Positions 22,291 to 30,121 of a stretch of 64,000 bases of DNA are shown here, in pieces. A program made the position numbers and the translations under genes. Location of the stretch: the NCBI GenBank assembly GCA_900544115.1, contig UQTW01000012.1:1-64000 (forward strand), written 5' to 3'. The first letter of the stretch is position 1. Each line of letters starts with the position of its first letter. The notes beneath the pieces were generated by a model that saw only the letters and a program-made list of their open reading frames with translations, was not told where the DNA came from and made no database searches. This DNA comes from an uncultured Collinsella sp. (GTDB taxonomy: Bacteria; Actinomycetota; Coriobacteriia; Coriobacteriales; Coriobacteriaceae).

Positions 22291-22361
22291 ATCTGGAGGA
22301 CAAAGTGGCTACACTACAATCCGTTTGAGCAATAGATATATAGGTAGTACCGTGGGGACTG

Positions 22362-23522
22362 ATGAGGATGGTCGAGTGGATTGTTCGTCGTGCGCAGGGC
22401 GACCGTGCGCGCGTGGGAACGTTGACGGGCATAGTGTGTATTCTCGCCAATGTTGCGCTTTGCGCTGCGAAGGGTGCAATTGGCGTGCTGTCGGGATCGG
22501 TTTCGATTGTGGCGGACGCCATGAACAACCTGTCCGATGCCAGCTCGAACATCGTGAGCGTGCTTGGCTTTAAGCTGGCGGGCAAGCCGGCCGACCCCGA
22601 GCATCCTTACGGACATGGCCGCTACGAGTATCTCTCGGGTCTGGTCGTGGCGGCGCTCGTGCTGCTGATTGGCGTTGAGCTGGTGAAGTCCTCGGTTGAG
22701 CGCATCATCCACCCCGAACCTGTCGAGTTCTCGCTTGCCCTGGTGGCAGTCTTGGTGCTTTCGATGATTGTTAAGCTCTGGATGGCGGCCCTCAACCAAA
22801 AGCTCGGCGATCGCATTGAGTCCGAGACGCTGCATGCGACCGCTCAGGACTCAAAGAACGATGTCCTAGCTACGGGTGCTGTGCTGGCGTGCGCAATTGT
22901 TTCGCAGGTGACGCACATCAATCTTGACGCATGGGTCGGCCTTGCCGTTGGCGCCTATATTGGCTGGAGCGGCTTTGAGCTCATCCAGGATACGGTGAGC
23001 CCGCTTTTGGGCCAGGCACCCGATCCAAAGCTGGTCAAGCACATTCGAGACAAGATCATGAGCTACCCCGGCGTTTTGGGCGTTCACGATTTGATGGTTC
23101 ACGACTACGGCCCGGGCAGGAAGTTCGCAAGCGCTCACGCCGAGATGGCAGCCGAGGCCAGCCCGCTGGAAAGTCACGACACGCTCGATAACATCGAGCA
23201 GTCGTTTAGGGTCGAAGACGGCATGATCGTCACGCTCCATTACGATCCCATCGTGACCGACGATCCAAAGGTGGCGAGCATGCGTCTGCGCATCAACGCT
23301 ATGGCTCAAGAGATTGATAGCCGCCTCTCGATCCACGACCTACGCTGTGTTCCGGGCCCCACGCACACCAACGTGATCTTTGACTGCGTGCGTCCCTCGG
23401 ATCTGCAGATGAGTGCCGAAGACTTAAAGCACGCGCTGACACAACGGGTCGAATCGGAATATCCCAAGTCGATTGCCAAGATCACGATCGACGAAGACTA
23501 CGTAGGGCATACCCACGAGTAA
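22362..23522 (+). CDS. Cation diffusion facilitator family transporter
   Basis: 386 aa metal efflux protein. Six membrane helices occupy about residues 15-215. Metal-site regions are SIVADAMNNLSDASSN in helix 2 and DSKNDVLATGAVL in helix 5, with the family motif HPYGHGRYEYL between helices 2 and 3. The C-terminal cytoplasmic domain (about 220-386) is longer than average. Substrate (Zn, Mn or Fe) cannot be told from sequence. The start ATG AGG ATG at 22362 has no strong Shine-Dalgarno site. Confidence 0.92.
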   Translation: MRMVEWIVRRAQGDRARVGTLTGIVCILANVALCAAKGAIGVLSGSVSIVADAMNNLSDASSNIVSVLGFKLAGKPADPEHPYGHGRYEYLSGLVVAALVLLIGVELVKSSVERIIHPEPVEFSLALVAVLVLSMIVKLWMAALNQKLGDRIESETLHATAQDSKNDVLATGAVLACAIVSQVTHINLDAWVGLAVGAYIGWSGFELIQDTVSPLLGQAPDPKLVKHIRDKIMSYPGVLGVHDLMVHDYGPGRKFASAHAEMAAEASPLESHDTLDNIEQSFRVEDGMIVTLHYDPIVTDDPKVASMRLRINAMAQEIDSRLSIHDLRCVPGPTHTNVIFDCVRPSDLQMSAEDLKHALTQRVESEYPKSIAKITIDEDYVGHTHE

Positions 23523-23561
23523 GGCTGTGCCGGCAAAGCAGGTTATGCAGAAGGGGAGAGC

Positions 23562-24188
23562 ATGAAGAAGCTGTATCTACTCCGCCACGGTCAGACGGAG
23601 TTCAACGTCAAAAAGCTGGTCCAGGGCCGCTGCGATTCACCGCTGACCGACCTGGGTCGTCAGCAAGCCGGGATGGCAGCCGCGTGGCTCAAAGCCCACA
23701 ACGTCGTTCCCGACAAAGTGGTCTCTTCGCCCTTAGGCCGAGCCATGGACACGGCAAGTCTCGTCGCAACCGAACTCCTCGGCCGGGATGCAGCAGTCGA
23801 GCCCTGCGAAGGCATCATCGAGCGCAGCTACGGCACCTTCGAAGAAGGCCCCCACGACGCCCTACCCACCGACGTCTGGGACCCCGGCGAGGACCTGATC
23901 CCATTTGGCGGAGAAGGAAGCCATGCCCTGCAGGAGCGCATGGTGGGCACCCTCACCAATCTCATGGACGCCGAGGGCATCGAAACCCTCCTAGCAGTAA
24001 GCCACGGCAGCGCCAGCCGCCAATTCATCAAAGCTGCAGCCCCAGAGGGCTTCGAGCTCCCAACAAAACTCCCCAACTGCGCCATTATGATTTTCGATTT
24101 TGATGAGGCGGAGCCACAAGTAGAGGGCGAGCCAATGCAATGCAAGTTCACCCTCCAGCAAATAGTGGACCCCCAACAAAGTCATTAG
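23562..24188 (+). CDS. Histidine phosphatase family protein (phosphoglycerate mutase-like)
   Basis: 208 aa. LLRHGQTEFN at residues 5-14 holds the phospho-accepting His8; the second catalytic His is in VSHGSASR. These enzymes dephosphorylate sugar phosphates or metabolites; the exact substrate is not predictable. GGGGAG lies before the ATG. It is 39 bp downstream of the CDF transporter, probably in the same transcript, and is followed by hairpin element copy 2. The 3' half uses more A-ending codons than its neighbours. Confidence 0.88.
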   Translation: MKKLYLLRHGQTEFNVKKLVQGRCDSPLTDLGRQQAGMAAAWLKAHNVVPDKVVSSPLGRAMDTASLVATELLGRDAAVEPCEGIIERSYGTFEEGPHDALPTDVWDPGEDLIPFGGEGSHALQERMVGTLTNLMDAEGIETLLAVSHGSASRQFIKAAAPEGFELPTKLPNCAIMIFDFDEAEPQVEGEPMQCKFTLQQIVDPQQSH

Positions 24189-24226
24189 CCTGAGCGAGCA
24201 GAGTTAAGCAGACATCAACGTGTCGT

Positions 24227-24377
24227 CTCCCGAGCACGGCGGAGGGCCGGAGAAATATATTAAGGTCATCGCGAGTTCCGCACGCAAAGGAGAGCACTTA
24301 ATGTGCTCTCCGTCTTGCGCAGGACTGTAGAGCAGGGACCTTAATATATTTCTCCGGCCCTCCGCCGTGCTCGGGAG
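24227..24377 (+). repeat. Structured hairpin element, copy 2
   Basis: Arms 24227-24267 and 24337-24377 are perfect 41-bp reverse complements, unrelated in sequence to the 36-bp arms of copy 1 except for TTAAG/CTTAA next to the core. The 69-nt centre matches copy 1 at TCGCGAGTTCCGCACG, at CACTTAATGTG and at AGGACTGTAGAGCAG. The inner stem is ggagagcac/gtgctctcc here versus ggaggccac/gtggcctcc in copy 1, with both sides changed together. It lies between the histidine phosphatase gene and the rplC leader. Confidence 0.85.
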
Positions 24378-24638
24378 CCATCCACGCACTTTACCTGCGT
24401 AAACAATGTGAGTGAAATATGAATCTCGATGGATACGCCCGCAGCCGTGTATACTAAACAGCTGTGTGAAACCAGGGGAGTATTCTGGCTGGACAAAATG
24501 CCTGCTTAATAGGGTTGTCAGGTAGTCCGGGCGAAATACAAGGCTGGGGAGCACGTCGTGTAAGTAGTGGTCCTCTAGGGGCGTACGCTCGGTGGTGTAC
24601 GCATTGTCCCAAGACCACGCGAGAGTTGGGATCATATC
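24378..24638 (+). promoter_or_regulatory. Leader region of the rplC operon
   Basis: 261 bp without a gene. Positions 24431-24454 (ggatacgcccg...ccgtgtatac) match 26296-26319 before rplB at 21 of 24 bases; its end, TATACT at 24450, could be a -10 box. Further down, gtggtc (24567-24572) pairs with gaccac (24613-24618) around an inner stem gcgtac (24581-24586) / gtacgc (24597-24602), just upstream of the L3 start. This is the sort of leader that binds a ribosomal protein for feedback control, but no known site was recognised. Confidence 0.5.
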
Positions 24639-25259
24639 TTGATCAGCATGATTCTCGGCCGCAAGATTGGCATGACCCAGGTTTGGGACGAGGACGATAA
24701 CGTCGTTCCCGTCACGGTCATCCAGGCTGGCCCCTGCGCTGTCTCGCAGGTTAAAACTCAGGCAACCGACGGCTATGACGCCGTCCAGATCGGTTTCGGC
24801 GACATCAAGGCCAAGAACGTGAACAAGCCCATGGCTGGTCACTTCGCCAAGGCTGGCGTCGAGCCTGTCCGCTTCCTTCGTGAGGTCCGCGTCGAGAACG
24901 GCGAGGAGCACAAGGTCGGCGAGGTCGTCACCGTCGCTGATTTCGCTGATGTCGAGAAGGTCGACGTCATCGGTACCTCCAAGGGTAAGGGCTTCCAGGG
25001 TCGCATCAAGCGCTGGGGTCAGCGCCGCGGTCCTATGACGCATGGTTCTCACTTCCAGCGTCACCCCGGTTCTATCGGTCAGTGCGCCTATCCTGCGCGC
25101 GTCCTCAAGGGCGTCAAGATGGCCGGTCACATGGGTAACGAGCGCGTTACCGTCAAGAACCTTTCCGTTGTCCGCATCGATGCCGAGCAGAACCTCATCT
25201 TGGTCAAGGGCGCTGTCCCGGGTGCCAAGAATGGTCTCGTCGCCATCCGTATGGCCTAA
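24639..25259 (+). CDS. rplC: 50S ribosomal protein L3
   Basis: 206 aa. ILGRKIGMTQVWDEDDNVVPVTVIQAGPC is the conserved N-terminus and RRGPMTHGSHFQRHPGSIG the peptidyl-transferase-proximal loop. The start may be TTG 24639 or ATG 24648; neither has a strong Shine-Dalgarno site, only GGGA at 24628-24631. It opens the second part of the S10 operon, separated from rpsJ by 13.9 kb. Confidence 0.97.
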   Translation: MISMILGRKIGMTQVWDEDDNVVPVTVIQAGPCAVSQVKTQATDGYDAVQIGFGDIKAKNVNKPMAGHFAKAGVEPVRFLREVRVENGEEHKVGEVVTVADFADVEKVDVIGTSKGKGFQGRIKRWGQRRGPMTHGSHFQRHPGSIGQCAYPARVLKGVKMAGHMGNERVTVKNLSVVRIDAEQNLILVKGAVPGAKNGLVAIRMA

Positions 25260-25305
25260 GGGCCCAGCCCATTTAGCCCAGCGTCATACCAAGGAGAACA
25301 CTTAA

Positions 25306-25932
25306 ATGGCAAAGTTTGAAGTAAAGAACAGCGAGGGCAAGAAGGTCGCCGAGGCCGAGCTCGCCGCTGAGGTGTACGGCATCGAGCCGAACATCCACGT
25401 TATGCACCACATCGTCAAGTGCCAGATGGCCTCTTGGCGTCAGGGCACCCAGTCCGCTAAGGGCCGCTCTGAGGTTTCCGGTGGCGGCAAGAAGCCTTGG
25501 CGTCAGAAGGGCACCGGCCGTGCCCGCCAGGGTTCCATCCGTGCTGCCCAGTGGCGTCACGGTGGCGTTGTCTTCGCCCCCAAGCCCCGTTCCTACGCTA
25601 AGCGTATGAACAACAAGGAGGTCAAGCTGGCTATGCGCTCCGCGCTGTCCGCCAAGCTGGCCGATGGCGAGCTCGTGCTCGTCGACGACTACGGCTTCGA
25701 GAAGCCTTCCACCAAGGCTGCCGTTGCCATGCTCAAGGCTCTTGGCCTTGAGGGCAAGCGTCTGACCATCATCGTTCGCGATGAGGACGTCAACGCCTAC
25801 CTGTCGTTCCGCAATATTCCCAAGACGTTCATCATCACCGCTGACGAGGCCAACACCTACGATCTCGTCAACAACAACGCTGTGCTGATGCCCGCCGACA
25901 TCGCCGCTCACTTCGGGGAGGTGCTTGCATAA
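25306..25932 (+). CDS. rplD: 50S ribosomal protein L4
   Basis: 208 aa. The extended loop [35 protein letters not shown]-type segment (here ending RAAQWRHGG) lines the peptide exit tunnel. In E. coli L4 represses its own operon through the S10 leader; here rpsJ has been moved away, so any such control would have to act on the rplC leader. AAGGAG precedes the ATG; it abuts rplW directly. Confidence 0.97.
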   Translation: [208 protein letters not shown]

Positions 25933-26220
25933 ATGACCGCCCACGAGATCATCATCCGTCCGATCGTGTCCGAGCGTTCCTTCTCCGGCATGGAGCAGAA
26001 CAAGTACACGTTCGAGGTCGCCAAGGATGCTAACAAGTATCAGATCAAGGACGCTGTCGAGGAGATCTTCGGCGTCAAGGTCGTTCGCGTGAACACCTTG
26101 ACGGTCAAGCCCAAGACCAAGCGCGTGCGCTATGTCGCCGGCAAGACCCGTTCTTGGAAGAAGGCCATCGTCACGCTGGCCGAGGGCGACACCATCGAGG
26201 TCTTTGGCAACCAGGCCTAA
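25933..26220 (+). CDS. rplW: 50S ribosomal protein L23
   Basis: 95 aa, tunnel-exit protein that docks trigger factor and SRP. IIIRPIVSERSF and YTFEVAKDANKYQIKDAVEEIFGVKV are characteristic. It starts at the base after the L4 stop codon, with GGGGAGG inside the end of rplD. It is followed by an unusually long 179-bp gap before rplB. Confidence 0.97.
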   Translation: MTAHEIIIRPIVSERSFSGMEQNKYTFEVAKDANKYQIKDAVEEIFGVKVVRVNTLTVKPKTKRVRYVAGKTRSWKKAIVTLAEGDTIEVFGNQA

Positions 26221-26399
26221 GACTCGCTGCTGTTGAGTGAGCTCATGCCTCCCAAATAGGGGAGGCGAGAGCTCAAGGTTTCGGGCGTATAAAATGGACA
26301 CGCCCGGAACCGTGTATACGTCCGGTGTCATCGCACCCGAGGCAGAACCTCGAATCCCTGTCTGCGATGGCTAACGGATTCCTATTGAAAGGGATTGTA
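26221..26399 (+). promoter_or_regulatory. Structured gap between rplW and rplB
   Basis: A strong stem (gagctc-at-gcctccc at 26239-26253 with gggaggc-ga-gagctc to 26274) without T-run is followed by a second stem, cgggcgt (26283-26289) / acgcccg (26300-26306), whose loop contains TATAAA. Positions 26296-26319 repeat the motif found before rplC. The arrangement suggests a processing, attenuation or internal promoter region. Confidence 0.5.
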
Positions 26400-27230
26400 A
26401 TGGCTGTAAAGCACCTTAAGCCGACCTCCGCTGGTAGGCGTTGGCAGACGATCTCCGATTTCTCTGAGATCACCTGCACCAAGCCCGAGAAGTCCCTTCT
26501 CGAGCCCCTGCCCAAGAAGGCCGGTCGTAACAACAACGGCCGCATCACCACCCGCCACCAGGGCGGCGGCGTGAAGCGTCGTTACCGCGTGATCGACTTC
26601 AAGCGCAACAAGGACGGCGTGCCCGCCAAGGTTGCCACGATCGAGTACGATCCGAACCGTTCCGCTCGCATCGCTCTGCTGCACTACGCTGACGGTGAGA
26701 AGCGCTACATCCTGGCCCCCAAGGGCCTCGAGGTCGGTCAGACCATCATGTCCGGTTCTGACGCCGACATCAAGCCGGGCAACGCTCTGCCCCTCGCCGA
26801 CATCCCCGTCGGTACGCTCATCCACGCCGTCGAGTTCCAGCCGGGCAAGGGCGCTGCTATCGCCCGTTCCGCCGGTAACTCCTGCCAGCTGATGGGTAAG
26901 GAGGGCAAGTACGCTATCGTCCGTATGCCTTCCTCCGAGATGCGCCGCATCCTCGTTACCTGCCGCGCCACCGTCGGTGAGGTCGGCAACGCCGATCACG
27001 CCAACATCGTCATCGGCAAGGCCGGCCGTAAGCGTCACATGAACGTGCGCCCGACCGTCCGCGGTACCGTCATGAACCCTGTCGACCACCCGCACGGCGG
27101 TGGCGAGGGCAAGAACCACACCTCTGGTCGTCCCTCTGTTACCCCCTGGGGTAAGCCGACGAAGGGCCTTCGTACGCGCAAGAAGAAGAAGGTCTCGAAC
27201 CAGCACATCATTCGTCGCCGTAAGAAGTAA
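26400..27230 (+). CDS. rplB: 50S ribosomal protein L2
   Basis: 276 aa, the usual length, starting at ATG 26400 (GAAAGGGA upstream); a longer frame beginning at 26325 runs through the structured gap and is rejected. GRNNNGRITTRHQGGGVKRRYR and the C-terminal PVDHPHGGGEGKNHTSGRPSVTPWGKPTKG, close to the peptidyl-transferase centre, are conserved. Confidence 0.98.
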   Translation: MAVKHLKPTSAGRRWQTISDFSEITCTKPEKSLLEPLPKKAGRNNNGRITTRHQGGGVKRRYRVIDFKRNKDGVPAKVATIEYDPNRSARIALLHYADGEKRYILAPKGLEVGQTIMSGSDADIKPGNALPLADIPVGTLIHAVEFQPGKGAAIARSAGNSCQLMGKEGKYAIVRMPSSEMRRILVTCRATVGEVGNADHANIVIGKAGRKRHMNVRPTVRGTVMNPVDHPHGGGEGKNHTSGRPSVTPWGKPTKGLRTRKKKKVSNQHIIRRRKK

Positions 27231-27262
27231 TTTCGGATACCGAGTTTTAGGAGAAAGCACTT

Positions 27263-27523
27263 ATGAGCAGAAGTCTCAAAAAGGGCCCGTTCGTGGAGAC
27301 TCGCCTTCTCTCGCGTATCACCGCGATGAACGAGGCTGGCAAGAAGGACGTCGTGAAGACCTGGTCCCGCGCGTCCACCATCTTCCCCGAGATGGTTGGT
27401 CACACCATCGCCGTCCACGACGGCCGCAAGCATGTGCCCGTGTATGTTACCGAGTCCATGGTTGGTCACAAGCTCGGCGAGTTCGCGCCGACTCGTACGT
27501 TCCGTGGCCACAAGGCCAAATAG
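27263..27523 (+). CDS. rpsS: 30S ribosomal protein S19
   Basis: 86 aa. SRSLKKGPFV at the N-terminus and TWSRASTIFPEMVGHTIAVHDGRKHVPVYVTESMVGHKLGEF are family hallmarks. GGAGA precedes the ATG. It sits between rplB and rplV in the standard order. Confidence 0.98.
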   Translation: MSRSLKKGPFVETRLLSRITAMNEAGKKDVVKTWSRASTIFPEMVGHTIAVHDGRKHVPVYVTESMVGHKLGEFAPTRTFRGHKAK

Positions 27524-27537
27524 GGGGTTAACCGTAA

Positions 27538-27909
27538 ATGGCAACTAAGTCTATTGAAACTGAGGCCACCGAGGTTCGCGCCGTCGCTAAGTACGTGCGT
27601 GTTTCCCCCAGCAAGGCCCGCCTGGTGGTCGATCTGATCCGCCGCAAGCCTGTCGCTCAGGCCTTCGACATCCTCCACTTCTGCGACCGCGCCGTCGCCG
27701 TGGATGTCGAGAAGGTTCTCCGTTCCGCCGTTGCGAACGCCGAGAACAACAACGGTCTGCGTGCCGACAACCTGGTTGTCGCCGCTGCCTATGTTGACGA
27801 GGGTCCGACGCTTAAGCGCATCCGTCCCCGCGCCAAGGGTTCCGCTTCTCGCATTCTGAAGCGTACTTCCCACATCACCGTCGTCGTTGCTCCTCGAAAG
27901 GAGGCGTAA
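27538..27909 (+). CDS. rplV: 50S ribosomal protein L22
   Basis: 123 aa. ATKSIETEATEVRAVAKYVRVSPSKARLVVDLIRRKP at the start and RIRPRAKGSASRILKRTSHITVVV at the end form the tunnel beta-hairpin region associated with macrolide resistance in other species. The start is ATG 27538; the gap to rpsS is 14 nt. Confidence 0.98.
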   Translation: MATKSIETEATEVRAVAKYVRVSPSKARLVVDLIRRKPVAQAFDILHFCDRAVAVDVEKVLRSAVANAENNNGLRADNLVVAAAYVDEGPTLKRIRPRAKGSASRILKRTSHITVVVAPRKEA

Positions 27910-27915
27910 AGCTGT

Positions 27916-28626
27916 ATGGGTCAGAAAGTCTACCCCACCGGCTTCCGTCTTGGCATCACCGAGAACTGGCGCTCCCGCTGGTTCGCAGAGAAGGATTACG
28001 CTAAGACCCTCGGTAACGATCTCGAGATCCGCAAGTACCTCGAGAAGCGTCTTTCCCGCGCAGCTGTCTCCCGCGTCGAGATCGAGCGCGCTGGCGACAA
28101 GGTGAAGGTCATCATCCTCACCGCTCGCCCCGGCGTTGTCATCGGTAAGAAGGGTGCCGAGATCGATACCCTCCGCACCGAGCTCGAGAAGGTCGCTGGC
28201 GTCTCCAAGGGCCAGCTCTCCGTCGACGTTGTCGAGATCAAACGCCCCGAGCTCGACGCTAACCTCGTTGCTCAGTCTATCGCCGAGCAGCTCGAGGGCC
28301 GCGTTGCCTTCCGTCGCGCTATGCGCAAGGCTGTCCAGTCTGCCCGCAAGGCCGGCGCTAAGGGCATCCGTATCCAGTGCTCCGGTCGTCTCGGCGGTGC
28401 CGAGATGGGCCGTCGTGAGTGGTACCGCGAGGGTCGCGTGCCTCTGCACACCCTCCGTGCCAAGATCGACTACGGCACGGCTGTCGCCAGCACCACCATG
28501 GGCGCTTGCGGCGTGAAGGTCTGGATCTACCTGGGCGAGAAGCTCCCGGGCCAGCCTGTTCCCAACCCTGCACTCGAGGGCTCTTCCCGTCCTCGTCGTC
28601 GTAACTCCGAGAGGAGGGGTCAGTAG
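27916..28626 (+). CDS. rpsC: 30S ribosomal protein S3
   Basis: 236 aa. It has the N-terminal GQKVYPTGFRLGITENWRSRW, a KH domain (PGVVIGKKGAEIDTLRTELEK) near residue 75, and the C-terminal domain RREWYREGRVPLHTLRAKIDYG. Its last base is shared with the start of rplP. Confidence 0.98.
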   Translation: MGQKVYPTGFRLGITENWRSRWFAEKDYAKTLGNDLEIRKYLEKRLSRAAVSRVEIERAGDKVKVIILTARPGVVIGKKGAEIDTLRTELEKVAGVSKGQLSVDVVEIKRPELDANLVAQSIAEQLEGRVAFRRAMRKAVQSARKAGAKGIRIQCSGRLGGAEMGRREWYREGRVPLHTLRAKIDYGTAVASTTMGACGVKVWIYLGEKLPGQPVPNPALEGSSRPRRRNSERRGQ

Positions 28627-29129
28627 TGCTTGCCCCTAAGCGTATTCTTCACCGCAAGGTGCAGCGTGGCTCCATGAAGGGCCAGGCCAAGGGTAATACC
28701 GAGCTGCATTTCGGCGAGTTTGGTATCCAGGCTCTCGAGGCCCATTGGATCACCAACCGTCAGATCGAGGCCGCTCGTATTGCCATGACCCGCTACATGA
28801 AGCGTGGCGGTCGTGTCTACATCACGATCTTCCCCGATAAGCCCATCACCAAGAAGCCTGCCGAGACTCGCATGGGTTCTGGTAAGGGTAATCCCGAGGA
28901 GTGGGTGGCCGTCGTCAAGCCCGGCCGCATCATGTTCGAGGTCAAGGGCGTGCCCGAGGAGGTCGCTCGCGAGGCTCTGCGTCTTGCACAGCACAAGCTT
29001 CCCATCAAGACCAAGATTGTTGCTGCCAAGAACGCTGAGCAGCGCATCGAGAAGGAGATGGCTGAGGAGGCCGCTCTCGAGGCCAAGTGGGCTGCTGAGG
29101 ACGCCGCCGCCGCCAAGGAGGAGAACTAA
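28626..29129 (+). CDS. rplP: 50S ribosomal protein L16 with acidic Ala/Glu-rich C-terminal extension
   Basis: 167 aa. The core (PKRILHRKVQRGSMKG, AARIAMTRYMKRGGRVYITIFPDKPITKKPAETRMGSGKG, REALRLAQHKLPIKTKIV) ends near residue 135. About 30 extra residues follow, of composition EKEMAEEAALEAKWAAEDAAAA, predicted helical and acidic; such a tail is absent from the usual 135-145-aa protein. The GTG start overlaps the S3 stop by one base; the end overlaps rpmC. Confidence 0.97.
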   Translation: MLAPKRILHRKVQRGSMKGQAKGNTELHFGEFGIQALEAHWITNRQIEAARIAMTRYMKRGGRVYITIFPDKPITKKPAETRMGSGKGNPEEWVAVVKPGRIMFEVKGVPEEVAREALRLAQHKLPIKTKIVAAKNAEQRIEKEMAEEAALEAKWAAEDAAAAKEEN

Positions 29130-29344
29130 TGAAGCCCGCAGAGATTCGTGAGCTCTCGGACGCTCAGCTCGTTGAGAAGCTGAAGGAAATGCGCGCCGAG
29201 CTCTTTAACCTTCGTTTCCAGATGGCCACCAGCCAGCTGGACAACACCGCTCGCGTCAACACCGTGAAGAAGGACATCGCTCGCGTCCTCACGGAGCAGC
29301 GCGCCCGCGAGATCGCAGCGGAGAAGTCCGCTGTCGCCGAGTAG
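29129..29344 (+). CDS. rpmC: 50S ribosomal protein L29
   Basis: 71 aa, two-helix protein at the tunnel exit. MKPAEIRELSDAQLVEKLKEMRAELFNLRFQMATSQLDN and VKKDIARVLTEQRAREI match the family. It starts within the L16 stop codon (TAATG), so the two are coupled. Confidence 0.97.
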   Translation: MKPAEIRELSDAQLVEKLKEMRAELFNLRFQMATSQLDNTARVNTVKKDIARVLTEQRAREIAAEKSAVAE

Positions 29345-29360
29345 GACCTAAGGAGAGAAC

Positions 29361-29621
29361 ATGACTGATTCGCGTAACTCGCGTAAGGTCCGTACGGGTG
29401 TCGTTACCTCCGTCTCCGGTGCCAAGACCATTGTTGTCACCATCACCGAGCGCAAGCGTCACCCCAAGTACGGCAAGATGATGACCAGCTCCAAGAAGCT
29501 GCACGCTCACGACGAGGAGTGCACGGCTGGCGTGGGCGATACCGTCCGCGTTATGGAGACCCGTCCTATGTCCAAGATGAAGCGTTGGCGCCTCATCGAG
29601 GTCGTCGAGCGCGCTAAATAA
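29361..29621 (+). CDS. rpsQ: 30S ribosomal protein S17
   Basis: 86 aa. RKVRTGVVTSVSGAKTIVVTITERKRHPKYGKMM and GDTVRVMETRPMSKMKRWRLIEVVERAK are the conserved OB-fold segments. AAGGAGA lies before the ATG. A structured 118-bp gap follows. Confidence 0.97.
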   Translation: MTDSRNSRKVRTGVVTSVSGAKTIVVTITERKRHPKYGKMMTSSKKLHAHDEECTAGVGDTVRVMETRPMSKMKRWRLIEVVERAK

Positions 29622-29739
29622 GCAGTCGCTCTTACGACTTGTACGTTTCCGAAGATGTGCGTATGCCTGGCTTGCATACCACGGGCCGTATAAAGGCTGC
29701 GCACCTCTCTTCGGTTCTTAGTTCGGAGGAACATCTACC
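29622..29739 (+). promoter_or_regulatory. Structured leader between rpsQ and rplN
   Basis: Nested pairings: ccgaaga (29649-29655) with tcttcgg (29708-29714); gtgcg (29657-29661) with cgcac (29700-29704); and an inner gtatgc/gcatac stem (29661-29666 and 29674-29679) that competes for one base. The folded unit ends about 15 nt before the GGAGGA that serves rplN. In E. coli this gap separates the S10 and spc operons, so a promoter or feedback site is plausible. Confidence 0.5.
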
Positions 29740-30108
29740 ATGATTCAGATGCAAACCATGCTGAACGTCGCCGACAACTCCGGCGCTCGCAAGATTCGCT
29801 GCATCAAGGTGCTTGGCGGTTCCAAGCGTCGTTATGCAGGCATCGGCGATGTGTTCATCGGTGCTGTCCAGGAGGCTACCCCTGGCGCCAACGTCAAGAA
29901 GAAGGACGTTGTCCGTTGCGTCGTCGTTCGCACCGTTAAGGAGATCCGCCGCAAGGATGGCTCCTACATTCGCTTTGATGAGAACGCCTGCGTTGTCATC
30001 AACAACGATGGTTCGCCCGTCGGCACCCGTATCTTCGGGCCCGTCGCTCGCGAGCTTCGTGACAAGAAGTACATGAAGATCGTCTCGCTCGCTCCCGAGA
30101 CCCTGTAG
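29740..30108 (+). CDS. rplN: 50S ribosomal protein L14
   Basis: 122 aa, exact family length. MIQMQTMLNVADNSGARKIRCIKVLGGSKRRYAGIGD and the C-terminal GPVARELRDKKYMKIVSLAPE are diagnostic. GGAGGA is upstream. It begins the spc-type segment, of which only rplN and rplX are present here. Confidence 0.98.
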   Translation: MIQMQTMLNVADNSGARKIRCIKVLGGSKRRYAGIGDVFIGAVQEATPGANVKKKDVVRCVVVRTVKEIRRKDGSYIRFDENACVVINNDGSPVGTRIFGPVARELRDKKYMKIVSLAPETL

Positions 30109-30121
30109 TTAGGGGAGATAT

